DNA from: UBA10677 sp045532295
GTDB taxonomy: Bacteria > Bacillota > Clostridia > Christensenellales > Pumilibacteraceae
Assembly: GCA_045532295.1 (NCBI GenBank)
Contig: JAZSFP010000026.1
Location: forward strand, 1-64,000
Reading direction: 5' to 3'
Length of the DNA: 64,000 nucleotides
The position numbers and the translations under genes were made by a program. Below are positions 38,442 through 47,848 of this stretch, piece after piece. Positions within the stretch are counted from its first letter, which is position 1, and every line of letters begins with the position of its first letter. The notes under the pieces were generated by a model that ran no database searches, had not been told where the DNA came from, and worked only from the letters and a program-made list of their open reading frames with translations.

Positions 38442-40817
38442 TTAGGAAAGAAGATATTTTTTAATGTCGGACACGCCGGTAGCCTTGGTTACCTTGCCTT
38501 TCTCTACTACGACGAGGGTGGGCGCTTGCTTAATACCGTAAGCGTCTACGAGGTCCTTATGCTCGTTTGCAAGAAGTTTCTCGTACTTTACTCCTGCTTT
38601 ATCCAAAACGGAACAAGCAATCTTACAGTTGGGACAAGTTGCGGTAGTGAAGAGGTAAACCGCGTTATCAGTTGCGCTTGCTACTTCTTCCTCCTCCTTT
38701 GCTTCGGGAGGACAACCTTGACGGGTGCATACGGAGCGGTCGATATCGTAAACCTTTCTATCTCTGTACTCTTGGCTCTTACCGTCGTTCCAGTTTTGAA
38801 CGGGACGGTAGTAACCGGTGATACGGCTGTAAACTTCGGTGGTAGAACCACAATCGGGGCAAGTGAAGTGTTCGCCCGTAATATAACCGTGGTTACGGCA
38901 TACCGAATAGGTGGGGGATAAGGTGTAGTAAGGAAGACGATAGTTATCTGCAATCTTCTTTACGAGCGTAGCCGCTGCCTTCCAGTCGGGAAGTTTCTCT
39001 CCAAGGAACGCGTGGAATACCGTACCCGAGGTGTAGAGCGTTTGAAGTTCGTCTTGAATATCAAGCGCGGTGAAGATGTCTTCGGTGTAGCCTACGGGAA
39101 GGTGCGAAGAGTTGGTGTAATAGGGAGTACCGCCCTGAGTTGCGTCGGACGCAGTCTTGATATCGGGATAATACTTCTTGTCGTGCTTTGCAAGACGGAA
39201 GGAAGTGCTCTCGGCGGGAGTTGCCTCGAGGTTGTAGAGGTCGCCGTACATCTCTTGGTAATCAGAAAGTCTTTCACGCATATGGTTAAGAACTTCCTTC
39301 GTAAACTTTTGCACTCTCTCATCAGTTAAGTCTGCTTGGAGCCAGTTAGCGTTAAGACCTACTTCGTTCATACCAACGAGACCGATGGTGGAGAAGTGGT
39401 TATTGAAAGTACCGAGGTATCTCTTGGTGTAGGGATAAAGTCCTTCGTCCAAAAGTTTGGTGATAACCGTTCTCTTAATTTTGAGCGAACGAGCGGAAAT
39501 ATCCATAAGTTTATCAAGACGCTCGTAAAAATCCTTTTCGTTCTTTGCAAGGTAAGCAATTCTGGGCATATTGATGGTAACTACGCCAACTGAACCGGTG
39601 CTTTCTCCACTGCCGAAGAAACCACCACTCTTTTTGCGGAGTTCGCGAAGGTCAAGGCGAAGACGGCAACACATACTTCTTACGTCGTTGGGCTCCATAT
39701 CGGAGTTAACGTAGTTACTAAAGTAAGGAGTACCGTACTTGGAGGTCATCTCGAACAAGAGTTTGTTGTTCTCGGTCTCGCTCCAGTCGAAGTTAGAGGT
39801 AATCGAATAGGTGGGGATAGGATACTGGAATCCTCTGCCGTTAGCGTCGCCTTCGATCATAACCTCAATGAACGCCTTGTTTACCATATCTACTTCTTTC
39901 TGGCAGTCCTTATACTTAAAGTCCATTTCCTTTCCGCCTACGATACAGTTGAGTTCTGCAAGGTCGGCAGGAACGGTCCAGTCAAGCGTGATGTTGGAGA
40001 AAGGCGCTTGAGTACCCCAACGAGAAGGCGTGTTTACGCCGTAAATGAAGGACTCAATGCACTTTTTAACTTGCTCGTAGGAAAGGTTATCCACCTTTAC
40101 GAAGGGAGCAAGGTAGGTATCGAACGACGAGAACGCTTGCGCGCCTGCCCACTCGTTTTGCATAATACCAAGGAAGTTTACCATTTGGTTGCAAAGGGTC
40201 GCAAGGTGCTTTGCAGGAGCAGAGGTAATTTTTCCGCTTACTCCGCCCAAACCTTCTTGGATAAGTTGTTTAAGCGACCAACCAGCGCAGTAACCGGTAA
40301 GCATCGAAAGGTCGTGAAGATGAATATCTGCGTTACGGTGAGCGTTCGCAATCTCCTCGTCGTACACTTCGCTAAGCCAGTAGTTAGCGGTAATCGCGCC
40401 ACTGTTGGAAAGAATAAGTCCGCCAACCGAATAAGTTACGGTGGAGTTTTCCTTTACGCGCCAGTCGTTGATTTTAAGATAGTTATCAACGATGCTCTTG
40501 TAGTCAACGAGCGTTCCGCTTACGTTACGGAGTTTCTCTCTTTGTTTACGGTAAAGAATATACGCCTTTGCAATATCGTCGTAGCCAGCGCGGATAAGCA
40601 CGGACTCAACGCTATCTTGAATAGCCTCGACCGATATGGTATTATTCTCTACTTTGTCAGCAAAATCAGCCGTTACCTTAAGAGCAAGGAAGTCGATTAC
40701 GTCGGGATTATATTGCTTTTCGCAAGCGTCAAACGCAAGAGTGATTGCGTCGGAAATCTTCTTAAGATTGAATTCGGCCATCTTGCCGTCGCGTTTTAAT
40801 ACATTGTACATTTTCAT
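38442..40817 (-). CDS. nrdD: Anaerobic ribonucleoside-triphosphate reductase with C-terminal glutaredoxin-like domain
   Basis: 791 residues: an N-terminal ATP-cone (1-95, MYNVLKRDGKMAEFNLKKI), the glycyl-radical reductase core, the zinc site (CRNHGYITG, CPDCG) and the radical-glycine region EVYSRITGYYRPVQNW around residue 690. It makes dNTPs from NTPs without oxygen. Unlike most NrdD proteins, about 70 extra residues at the end form a thioredoxin/glutaredoxin fold with a CPNC active site (YLFTTATCPNCKIACSVL) and the cis-Pro region QAPTLVVV. SD AGGAG; promoter with two NrdR-like boxes. Confidence 0.95.
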   Translation of the reverse strand: MKMYNVLKRDGKMAEFNLKKISDAITLAFDACEKQYNPDVIDFLALKVTADFADKVENNTISVEAIQDSVESVLIRAGYDDIAKAYILYRKQREKLRNVSGTLVDYKSIVDNYLKINDWRVKENSTVTYSVGGLILSNSGAITANYWLSEVYDEEIANAHRNADIHLHDLSMLTGYCAGWSLKQLIQEGLGGVSGKITSAPAKHLATLCNQMVNFLGIMQNEWAGAQAFSSFDTYLAPFVKVDNLSYEQVKKCIESFIYGVNTPSRWGTQAPFSNITLDWTVPADLAELNCIVGGKEMDFKYKDCQKEVDMVNKAFIEVMIEGDANGRGFQYPIPTYSITSNFDWSETENNKLLFEMTSKYGTPYFSNYVNSDMEPNDVRSMCCRLRLDLRELRKKSGGFFGSGESTGSVGVVTINMPRIAYLAKNEKDFYERLDKLMDISARSLKIKRTVITKLLDEGLYPYTKRYLGTFNNHFSTIGLVGMNEVGLNANWLQADLTDERVQKFTKEVLNHMRERLSDYQEMYGDLYNLEATPAESTSFRLAKHDKKYYPDIKTASDATQGGTPYYTNSSHLPVGYTEDIFTALDIQDELQTLYTSGTVFHAFLGEKLPDWKAAATLVKKIADNYRLPYYTLSPTYSVCRNHGYITGEHFTCPDCGSTTEVYSRITGYYRPVQNWNDGKSQEYRDRKVYDIDRSVCTRQGCPPEAKEEEEVASATDNAVYLFTTATCPNCKIACSVLDKAGVKYEKLLANEHKDLVDAYGIKQAPTLVVVEKGKVTKATGVSDIKKYLLS

Positions 40818-40843
40818 AATCTCCTTTTTGGGTGTCGGAGACC

Positions 40844-40872
40844 ATTATAACATATATATTGCGCTTTGTCAA
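40844..40872 (-). promoter_or_regulatory. Promoter of nrdD-trxB
   Basis: Minus-strand TTGACA (40872-40867), 17-nt spacer, TATAAT (40849-40844). Confidence 0.85.
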
Positions 40873-40896
40873 GAAAAAAAACACAATATCTTGTGT
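40849..40896 (-). promoter_or_regulatory. Paired NrdR-box-like sites
   Basis: Box 1 at 40881-40896 (ACACAATATCTTGTGT) matches the NrdR consensus acaCwAtATaTwGtgt with one mismatch. Box 2 at 40849-40864 has the core CAATATATATG. Centres are about 32 bp apart, three helical turns, as usual for NrdR pairs, and box 2 lies in the promoter spacer. NrdR is a nucleotide-sensing repressor of ribonucleotide reductase genes. Confidence 0.75.
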
Positions 40897-41583
40897 TTAA
40901 ATTCCTCTAATTTGAACTTTTTTTACGAAGGGTTTTAAAGTGAGCATAAAGCGCTCCATTTCCGCTTTGGGAAGTGGCGACATATCTTTGCCGATAAGCG
41001 CTCCGCTATCAACGAAGGCTTGAAGGAAGTATTTTTCCGCGCCCTCGATCCACTTTCCGATAGCAATCATATCGCTCTCGGTATGAAATTGACGAACTAT
41101 CGTGGTGCGGAATTCGTAATCTACGCTACCCTCTTTCAAAAATTCCACCGCCCGCTCAATCGCAGGAAGGTCAATCTCCGTTCCACAAGTTAGCGCGTAC
41201 TTTTCCTTGCTGTTCTTTATATCCATTGCAACGTAGTCCACGAGACCGCCACGAACTAACTCGATAAGTTTTTCGGGGTTCGAGCCGTTAGTGTCAAGTT
41301 TAATCTTGTAGCCCATATCCTTGACCTTTTGCATAAACTCGGCGATATCCTTTTGAAGAAGGGGTTCGCCACCCGTAAAGCATACTCCGTCAAGCACTCC
41401 TTTTCTTTTATTTAAATAAGAAAGGATTTCCTCTTCGGGAATTTTATCGGGCATTTGACCTATTACGAGCCCTGCGTTATGGCAAAACGGGCAACGAAAA
41501 TTACAGCCACCCGAAAAGAGCGTAGACGCAATGCGCCCTGGGAAGTCGAGCATCGTCATTTTTTGAAATCCGTTAAAGTTCAT
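40897..41583 (-). CDS. nrdG: Anaerobic ribonucleotide reductase activating enzyme (radical SAM)
   Basis: 228 residues from the ATG at 41583 (AGGAG 5 nt upstream; an in-frame GTG at 41589 overlaps the SD and is rejected). The cluster motif is Cys27/Cys31/Cys34 in GGCNFRCPFCHN, with GVCFTGGEPLLQ as the SAM-binding GGE. It is longer than E. coli NrdG and of the type that also resembles PflA. It generates the glycyl radical of NrdD, the next gene. Its stop codon touches NrdR box 1. Confidence 0.93.
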   Translation of the reverse strand: MNFNGFQKMTMLDFPGRIASTLFSGGCNFRCPFCHNAGLVIGQMPDKIPEEEILSYLNKRKGVLDGVCFTGGEPLLQKDIAEFMQKVKDMGYKIKLDTNGSNPEKLIELVRGGLVDYVAMDIKNSKEKYALTCGTEIDLPAIERAVEFLKEGSVDYEFRTTIVRQFHTESDMIAIGKWIEGAEKYFLQAFVDSGALIGKDMSPLPKAEMERFMLTLKPFVKKVQIRGI

Positions 41584-41591
41584 AAGCACTC

Positions 41592-44500
41592 CTAAAAAAA
41601 GTTTATTCCGCTTTCGCTAATCGTAATGCATCTTTGCGCGTCGCAACATCTTTGCATTACTTCTTCGAAGAAGTTAATGAAAACGGCGTAATATACGTCC
41701 TCTATTTTTTTAATTTTATAAAAGTCGCGCGCGGTAAAACCAAAGTTCTTTCTATATCCTATTTCTATCCTACCAAAAAGTTCCCAAACGACTTTTTCTA
41801 AGTCGTCGTCGCTAACGATGCAACCGTCGTCGTCTTCAATATAATTATCCATAAGATAGCCCATAGTTTCGTATATCTTTTGAAGTTTTTTCTTGTTCTT
41901 AACGAACTGCGCGACGAACCTACCGATATCCTTATCGTCAGCGTATCTTTTTCTATCGTAAATCTCAAGATAAACCGAGGACATTGCCGTTGCAAATCCC
42001 GAGCGATTCTTAACGCACTTTTTGAGCGTTTCGCGCAATAAATCAACGGAATTCTTCTCTCCGCGGTGGCAAGCGCCGTAAGCCTTTAAGAACAAACTTT
42101 CAATGTCCGCAGAATTTCTAACGCGTACTTTTTTGCTCTTTTTTAAGCACGCGAGCGTAGCGCCAAGTTTTTCCGCCTCATCAAACAGTTTGTTGTTCAT
42201 AAGCGCTTTAGCAAACGGCAAAACGCAGTTGGTAAAAGCGTTCTGCACCTTTACTGATTTTTTAGTAATAGTTTTAGAGCAATCGTCGAACTTTGAAACG
42301 AGTTGTTTCAATTTTTCTATAACGGTTTGCTTTTTTTGTGACGCGTCCATCTTATCACTTATAACGGACAGGGGAATAGGTCTATTTATAGCGCGGTAAC
42401 TTTGCTCCGATCTTAGCGCGTTTCTCTCTTTGTAAACGGCGTCGCCGTACGCTCCGCAAAGCACGGTCGCGTAGTCCTTGTTTCTATAATAAAATCCCTC
42501 GTCGTCTTCACTCATCCCCTCTATCGACTGAATATAAACTTCCTCTAAGTATTCCAAATCTTTTCGCCTTACGGAATAAATACCCATTATCTTAATTGCA
42601 ACGGCGCATAATTTAGAGGAGTCGGAGGCGTTCTTTTGAAGGATTTGTCTTGCCTCTTCGTAGGCGTTAAACGCCTCGCCGTCTTGACCGAACGCAGAGA
42701 GCGTATCGCCGTAATAAATGAGCGAATCAATTACGTCAACGTGTTCGCTTGGGCGCAGTCTTCTTACCGCGTCAAGCGCCATTTTTCTTTGCTCGATTGC
42801 GCGTTTATCCCTAAATACGAGGCTAACTACGGCGGACACTTGCAAACTTGAAAGGGCAACGGGCGTAAGGTTTACCATATCTATACCTTCCACAATCTCG
42901 TCGGTAAGCATACCCATTTCTTGCGCGGTAAAGCGACCGAAAAGAGCAACGGTGTTCATAATCTTTTCTTCCGCCGATGCAAGCGTTTGTCCTGCTTCAA
43001 GTTGATAATTATGTAAAATTATAGTGTTTTCAATAAGCGTACGGGCGTCCATTTTACCTTCGTACGCCATATATTCACTCATACTACTAATATTGAGAAG
43101 ATACTGTTTAAGCCTATCGCTATCGGGCAATTTTTCCGCATTTTTTCCCATAAGCGCGCTTTTTATGGATATAATGGGGTGGCGCAAAAGAAGTCCTAAG
43201 ATTTTGCCGTATCTCTCTTCGCTCACCTCGTCGAAAGTAGACTCGACGTTTTCAATATACTCCTCTGCGCTTCCTCCGTACATAATGAAACTATTAACGA
43301 GCAGTTCTAAGAGCATAAGTTCGCCGTTGTTTCCGCTCTCTTTTCTTCGCCTTTTGATATAGCGTTGTACTTTTTTAATATCACACTCTCCGTCCGTAAC
43401 GAGCACGTAGGGAATAAGGTCGGCAACGGCAAAGTCGTCGTTACTGTTCATTGCAACTTCGAGAGCCTTGAGGACGGCGGACTGCACTCTTTTCTTGTGG
43501 TTTGCGTTAGCGGAAAGATGTTTCGCCGTTATGGAAAGTCCTCGCAAAACCCACTTGTAGTTTGCGTAGTTTTCATTAAGCGCGTCCAAGTATTTTTCAA
43601 TAATATCCAGCGCGGTGGGGCGTTGTTCAATCGTTACCATATCGCTATAACTCGTAACGATATCTTTCTCTCCTTTATCCACTAACTTTTTGCTAAGTTC
43701 TTGAGCCTTATGCGTAGTATCGTCTATATCGCAAACGAGGTAGTTTACTTCTACGAACTTGTCCCAAAGCGCTTTGGGAAGTTTTCCGCAAGACGAGGCA
43801 AGCACGAAACAAGCGTAATAAAGTTTATCCTCTAAAAGACCTGCGCCCGAATAAGTAAGTGAGGCTTGTTCTTCCTCAGTTTTTGCTAAAATATAATCTA
43901 TCATCGCGCCGTCGCTCTCTTGGGAGGGGGCAAGAATTTTTGCCATAAGTTGTCCCAAAATGGGATGAAGAACGAGGTTTTCGCCCTCGCTTTCCAGCCA
44001 TCCGCTTTGCAGAAGTTCCAAAATTTCATTTCGGTTATTAAGTCCCATAACGCTCGTAAGGTCGCGCTCAGCGATTACGCCGTCGGAGAGAAGGCTCATT
44101 GAACGAAGGATATCCTTGCTCTTTTGCGAAAAATTGCTTATACCAAACAACGAAGTAAGATGACCGAGCACGGTATCGGTATTCTCGATTTCGTTATGCT
44201 CGAAGTCCACCCTCTCTTCCATATCAAGTTCGTTCATCTTCTCGATGAGCGAGGACACGGAAAGGTTGTGTTTTTTTATCATCTTCGCCATAATGCAAAG
44301 AGTAATGGTGTGTCCTCCCACTTTATCGTAAAGGGGCTTAAACTCGCCTTCGCTTACCTCTCCGCCGTACGTTTCCTCGAACATTTCCTTTGCCTCGGGG
44401 AAAGCAAGCGAGCGAATAGGCACTATTTCCACTTGCTCCATATCCTCTATTCTTGCTCGCGTGGTAATTAAAAGTCGGCACTTAAGGTTTTTAATTACCT

Positions 44501-45437
44501 CTTTAAGCGCGTGAGAAGAAAGCGTGTTATAGTTATCCACGATAAGAAGGACGTTCTCGGGAAGTTCGCTCAAAGCCTTTAACTTGCGTTCGTACTTTTC
44601 GCGCTCGTTAAGGGTGGTTAAACTCTCGTAAACGCTTTTTTCGTAACTTACGGAAGAAACGAGCGTATTAAGCCCTCCGCCCGAGCCTGCCATTTCTTGA
44701 ATACGCACGATCTGCGGACAGCGAAGCGACGCGCTTTGCTCAAACTCTATCGCAACTGACGAGGCGAGCGTGGTCTTACCCATACCGCCTATGCCCGAAA
44801 GCACTACTATTTGTTTCCCCGACGAAAAAGCGTCGCGGATTTTTTTGCGTTCGTCCTCTCTTCCCTTGAAAACTTCAGGAGCAATAAGGCGTTGCGAGGT
44901 TATTTCCATACTCTTCTTTTGCGAAGGCGCAGGTTTTCCCTCGTTTCTTAGGCTAACGAACTCGCCACATTGACGAACGATCTTTTCTAAAATCTCGGGA
45001 AGGAGCGCGCCACTCTCGTCAAAGCGCGCGTCTATTCTTGAAAGTCCTCTCGTTAAGCAGTAAAAGTGCCAGCCTAAAATATCGTTATAGTCGTGAAATC
45101 CATCACCGTATTTAAAAAATTCGGAAGTATTGAGTAAAACTATATTGAGTTGACCTTTAGCGTCAAGGTCGCACGCAAGACGACTTTCAAGGCGGACTTC
45201 AGTTATCCAACCGTTATCCCCGTCGGGCATTTTGCGTAGACTATCCGAAAGTAACATTAGATAAACTCGGCTTTGGTCGAGGGCTTTAGTATAGTCCTCT
45301 CGAAAACCGCCTTTACAATACTTATCGCTATCGTAAACGGTAAGTCCTCTTTCTTCAAGCGCAGAGCAAACCGCGTTCTTGATTTCGCGGTCCGCACCCG
45401 TAAAACTTATAAAGACGTCGTATGCGTATTCTCTCAT
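41592..45437 (-). CDS. TIR-STAND NTPase with long C-terminal helical repeats (NLR-like)
   Basis: 1281 residues. TIR domain (1-155): YDVFISFTGAD, LTVYDS, and GWITE with Glu80 in the position of the NADase glutamate. STAND/NB-ARC ATPase (about 190-450): Walker A GIGGMGKTT (215-223), Walker B LLIVD (297-301), sensor RLLITTRAR, and VGGHTITLCIMA in the place of the GLPL motif. The remaining 800 residues are helical repeats of TPR type, the presumed sensor. Bacterial TIR-STAND proteins can act in phage defence, depleting NAD+ after binding a phage protein. Its ATG overlaps the MATE stop by 4 nt; nrdG follows 8 nt after. A signalling rather than defence role is possible. Confidence 0.88.
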   Translation of the reverse strand: MREYAYDVFISFTGADREIKNAVCSALEERGLTVYDSDKYCKGGFREDYTKALDQSRVYLMLLSDSLRKMPDGDNGWITEVRLESRLACDLDAKGQLNIVLLNTSEFFKYGDGFHDYNDILGWHFYCLTRGLSRIDARFDESGALLPEILEKIVRQCGEFVSLRNEGKPAPSQKKSMEITSQRLIAPEVFKGREDERKKIRDAFSSGKQIVVLSGIGGMGKTTLASSVAIEFEQSASLRCPQIVRIQEMAGSGGGLNTLVSSVSYEKSVYESLTTLNEREKYERKLKALSELPENVLLIVDNYNTLSSHALKEVIKNLKCRLLITTRARIEDMEQVEIVPIRSLAFPEAKEMFEETYGGEVSEGEFKPLYDKVGGHTITLCIMAKMIKKHNLSVSSLIEKMNELDMEERVDFEHNEIENTDTVLGHLTSLFGISNFSQKSKDILRSMSLLSDGVIAERDLTSVMGLNNRNEILELLQSGWLESEGENLVLHPILGQLMAKILAPSQESDGAMIDYILAKTEEEQASLTYSGAGLLEDKLYYACFVLASSCGKLPKALWDKFVEVNYLVCDIDDTTHKAQELSKKLVDKGEKDIVTSYSDMVTIEQRPTALDIIEKYLDALNENYANYKWVLRGLSITAKHLSANANHKKRVQSAVLKALEVAMNSNDDFAVADLIPYVLVTDGECDIKKVQRYIKRRRKESGNNGELMLLELLVNSFIMYGGSAEEYIENVESTFDEVSEERYGKILGLLLRHPIISIKSALMGKNAEKLPDSDRLKQYLLNISSMSEYMAYEGKMDARTLIENTIILHNYQLEAGQTLASAEEKIMNTVALFGRFTAQEMGMLTDEIVEGIDMVNLTPVALSSLQVSAVVSLVFRDKRAIEQRKMALDAVRRLRPSEHVDVIDSLIYYGDTLSAFGQDGEAFNAYEEARQILQKNASDSSKLCAVAIKIMGIYSVRRKDLEYLEEVYIQSIEGMSEDDEGFYYRNKDYATVLCGAYGDAVYKERNALRSEQSYRAINRPIPLSVISDKMDASQKKQTVIEKLKQLVSKFDDCSKTITKKSVKVQNAFTNCVLPFAKALMNNKLFDEAEKLGATLACLKKSKKVRVRNSADIESLFLKAYGACHRGEKNSVDLLRETLKKCVKNRSGFATAMSSVYLEIYDRKRYADDKDIGRFVAQFVKNKKKLQKIYETMGYLMDNYIEDDDGCIVSDDDLEKVVWELFGRIEIGYRKNFGFTARDFYKIKKIEDVYYAVFINFFEEVMQRCCDAQRCITISESGINFF

Positions 45438-46936
45438 ACTGCCTCCTCAACTTCCTGCGTTTGTTCTTCGTTCTCTCTTTTCTTGCGATTGACCATAGGT
45501 AGCCAAGAAAAGAGTACGAAACCGCCCGAAATAAGCGTTCCCACTATCCAACTTGGAGGCCAACTCCACCAAATTCCGGTAGACCCGAATAGGGGAGAGA
45601 GAGCGTATGCAAGCGCAACTCTAAGCACTATATCTACGCCCGTAGAAAGAATAAAGCCAAGCATTTTTCCAGAGCCTTTTAGCGTGTTATCGCAAATGAA
45701 TTTAACGGACGCGAACAAATAAAAAGGCGTAATTATCGTAACCATTTCTTTTCCCACTGCTATAACCTCGGGACTGAGCGCGCCGTCGATAAATATGGAC
45801 ACTAAAGCCTCGGGGAATATTACCGTTATAGGAATTATTATAAGCGTTGCCACCATTAAGATAAGCCCGTCGGCAAGAACGCCTTTCTTTAGACGGTCGT
45901 AACGGTTTGCGCCGATATTTTGGGAAATATAGATAGTAAGCGCGTTGCTACCCGTAGCAAGAATAGATATGCAGAACGAATTTATCTTCATTGCCGCGCC
46001 GTAGCCCGCCATTACGGTTGAGCCGTAGGAATTTATGAGGTTTTGAATAAAAAGTTGACCGATAGACACGGAGGCGTGCTGAACGGTAGAGGGAATTCCC
46101 ACTTTCATAATCTCGGAAAAGATGCCCGTTTCAAATCTCTTATATTCCTTTTTGCCAAAGATATAGGTTATCATTGACTTTATAGAGGTTGCGAACGCAA
46201 AGTAGAGCGAATAGAAAAAGTGCTTAACGGCTACCTTAAAGCCTTTGCCCTTTTTCTCGGGGCGAGGACGGGTGAGCATCGTAAGCGTATAGACGAGCGT
46301 TACGAGAGAAAGGATACACGCTACGCCCTGCGCAATGGTGGTTGCAAGAGCAAGCCCCCAAACGCCCATACCAAACACCGCAATAAAGATTATATCGAGG
46401 ATTATATTGAAAATCGTTGAAAAAATCAAGAAAAACAAGGGTATTTTGGAGTTTCCTAACGACTGGAAGGCGGACGAACAGAGGTTATAGATTAAAATAA
46501 AGGGAAGTCCAAGCGTATAGATTGCTAAATACGATACGCTATCTTCTAAGACGTTTTGAGGCGTTCCTAAAAGAGACAGTATAGGCTGTGCAAAAACATA
46601 GCCTAAGATTGCCAAAACGACGGATATTACGCCTAAGGATATAAACGCCGTGGATATGCCCGTTTTGAGTTTGGGGATATTCTTTTCGCCGTACGCTCTA
46701 CCGCAAACGACGGAACAGCCCATACCCATACCAAGACCAAAGCCTGCAAAAATCATCGTAATGGGAAAAGACACGCTAACTGCCGCCAGCGCGTTCTCGC
46801 CCAAAAACCGACCTGCTATTACGCTATCGGCTACGTTGTATAGTTGCTGAAATATGTTGGACAGCAATAAGGGTAAAGTAAACAGTAAAATGAGTTTAAA
46901 GGGACTTCCCTTACTCATATCCTTCGTGCCTTTCAT
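45434..46936 (-). CDS. MATE-family efflux transporter
   Basis: 500 residues from the ATG at 46936 (GGAG 7 nt upstream, inside the end of recR). Twelve hydrophobic segments in two halves; N-terminal LILLFTLPLLLSNIFQQLYNVADSVIAGRFLG and GLGMGMGCSVVCGRAYG are typical of DinF-like MATE exporters that expel cations or drugs using Na+ or H+. It is translationally linked to recR upstream and to the TIR-STAND gene downstream. The substrate is unknown. Confidence 0.92.
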   Translation of the reverse strand: MKGTKDMSKGSPFKLILLFTLPLLLSNIFQQLYNVADSVIAGRFLGENALAAVSVSFPITMIFAGFGLGMGMGCSVVCGRAYGEKNIPKLKTGISTAFISLGVISVVLAILGYVFAQPILSLLGTPQNVLEDSVSYLAIYTLGLPFILIYNLCSSAFQSLGNSKIPLFFLIFSTIFNIILDIIFIAVFGMGVWGLALATTIAQGVACILSLVTLVYTLTMLTRPRPEKKGKGFKVAVKHFFYSLYFAFATSIKSMITYIFGKKEYKRFETGIFSEIMKVGIPSTVQHASVSIGQLFIQNLINSYGSTVMAGYGAAMKINSFCISILATGSNALTIYISQNIGANRYDRLKKGVLADGLILMVATLIIIPITVIFPEALVSIFIDGALSPEVIAVGKEMVTIITPFYLFASVKFICDNTLKGSGKMLGFILSTGVDIVLRVALAYALSPLFGSTGIWWSWPPSWIVGTLISGGFVLFSWLPMVNRKKRENEEQTQEVEEAV

Positions 46937-46937
46937 C

Positions 46938-47522
46938 TTAAATCTCCGTTCGTGAAGAAAGCGCGCGCGAAAGGGTAACTTCGTCAGCGTATTCAATTTC
47001 ACTACCCATACTTACGCCTTGCGCTATTCTCGTTACCTTTACGCCCATAGGCTTGAGAAGACGAGCAATGTAAACTGCCGTTGCCTCGCCCTCAACGTCA
47101 GGGTTGGTCGCCATAATAACCTCTTCTACGCCGTCAAGACGGGATAGAAGTTCTTTCACTCTAATGTCGTCAGGTCCCTTCCCCTCTAAAGGATTGAGCG
47201 TTCCGCCTAAGACGTGGTAGACGAAAGTCCTACCCGCAACGCGTTCAAGCGAAACGACGTCTTTGGGCTCTGCTACTACGCAAATTACTTTGTGTGAGCG
47301 CGTGCGACAAATCTCACAAATATCGCTATCGGTAAGGTTTCCGCAAACGGAACAGAATTTTATCGTTGAACGCACTTCCTCTATGCTCTTAGCAAACTCG
47401 GTTGCGTCCTCTTCGCTCATATTAACCACGGCGTAAGCGTACCTTTGCGCAGTCTTTTTACCTACTCCGGGGAGCGAGCAAAAACGGTTTATTAACTTTT
47501 GAATACTATCTGGGTGTTTCAT
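46938..47522 (-). CDS. recR: Recombination mediator RecR
   Basis: 194 residues with the full RecR order: N-terminal HhH (RFCSLPGVGKKTAQRYAY), a C4 zinc finger (CSVCGNLTDSDICEIC), a Toprim domain (VICVVAEPKDVVSLER, LNPLEGKGPDDI) and a C-terminal Walker-B-like stretch. With RecF/RecO it loads RecA on single-stranded gaps. The ybaB-recR pair after dnaX is the classical arrangement in bacteria, here with an inserted gap. Confidence 0.97.
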   Translation of the reverse strand: MKHPDSIQKLINRFCSLPGVGKKTAQRYAYAVVNMSEEDATEFAKSIEEVRSTIKFCSVCGNLTDSDICEICRTRSHKVICVVAEPKDVVSLERVAGRTFVYHVLGGTLNPLEGKGPDDIRVKELLSRLDGVEEVIMATNPDVEGEATAVYIARLLKPMGVKVTRIAQGVSMGSEIEYADEVTLSRALSSRTEI

Positions 47523-47848
47523 TAAAACAATCCGCCCATACCGGCAGGCATCTTCGACGCGCTTACCTTGTCAGCCTCTTCGCAAGCCGCGTTGAACGCC
47601 GCTACCAAAAGGTCCTCGAGCATTTCAATATCGTCAGGGTCAACCGCCTCGGGATTGATGGAAACGCCCGTAACGGTCTTGTCTGCCATCATAGTTACCG
47701 TTACCATACCGCCTGCGCTACCCTCTACTTCAGTATTTCTAATCTCTTCTTGAGCCTTTTGCATTTGCTCTTGAAGTTTAAGCGCTTGGCGTTGCATTGC
47801 CTGAAGGTTCATTCCACCACCAAATCCGCCTCTTTGTCCGTATGCCAT
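47522..47848 (-). CDS. YbaB/EbfC-family nucleoid-associated protein
   Basis: 108 residues: a Gly/Gln-rich start, then LQAMQRQALKLQEQMQKAQEE and VEGSAGGMVTVTMMADKTVTGVSINPEAVDPDD, the YbaB signature, with MPAGMGGLF at the C-terminus. It forms a tweezer-like dimer that binds DNA. It overlaps the start of recR by one base, indicating coupling. Confidence 0.95.
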   Translation of the reverse strand: MAYGQRGGFGGGMNLQAMQRQALKLQEQMQKAQEEIRNTEVEGSAGGMVTVTMMADKTVTGVSINPEAVDPDDIEMLEDLLVAAFNAACEEADKVSASKMPAGMGGLF

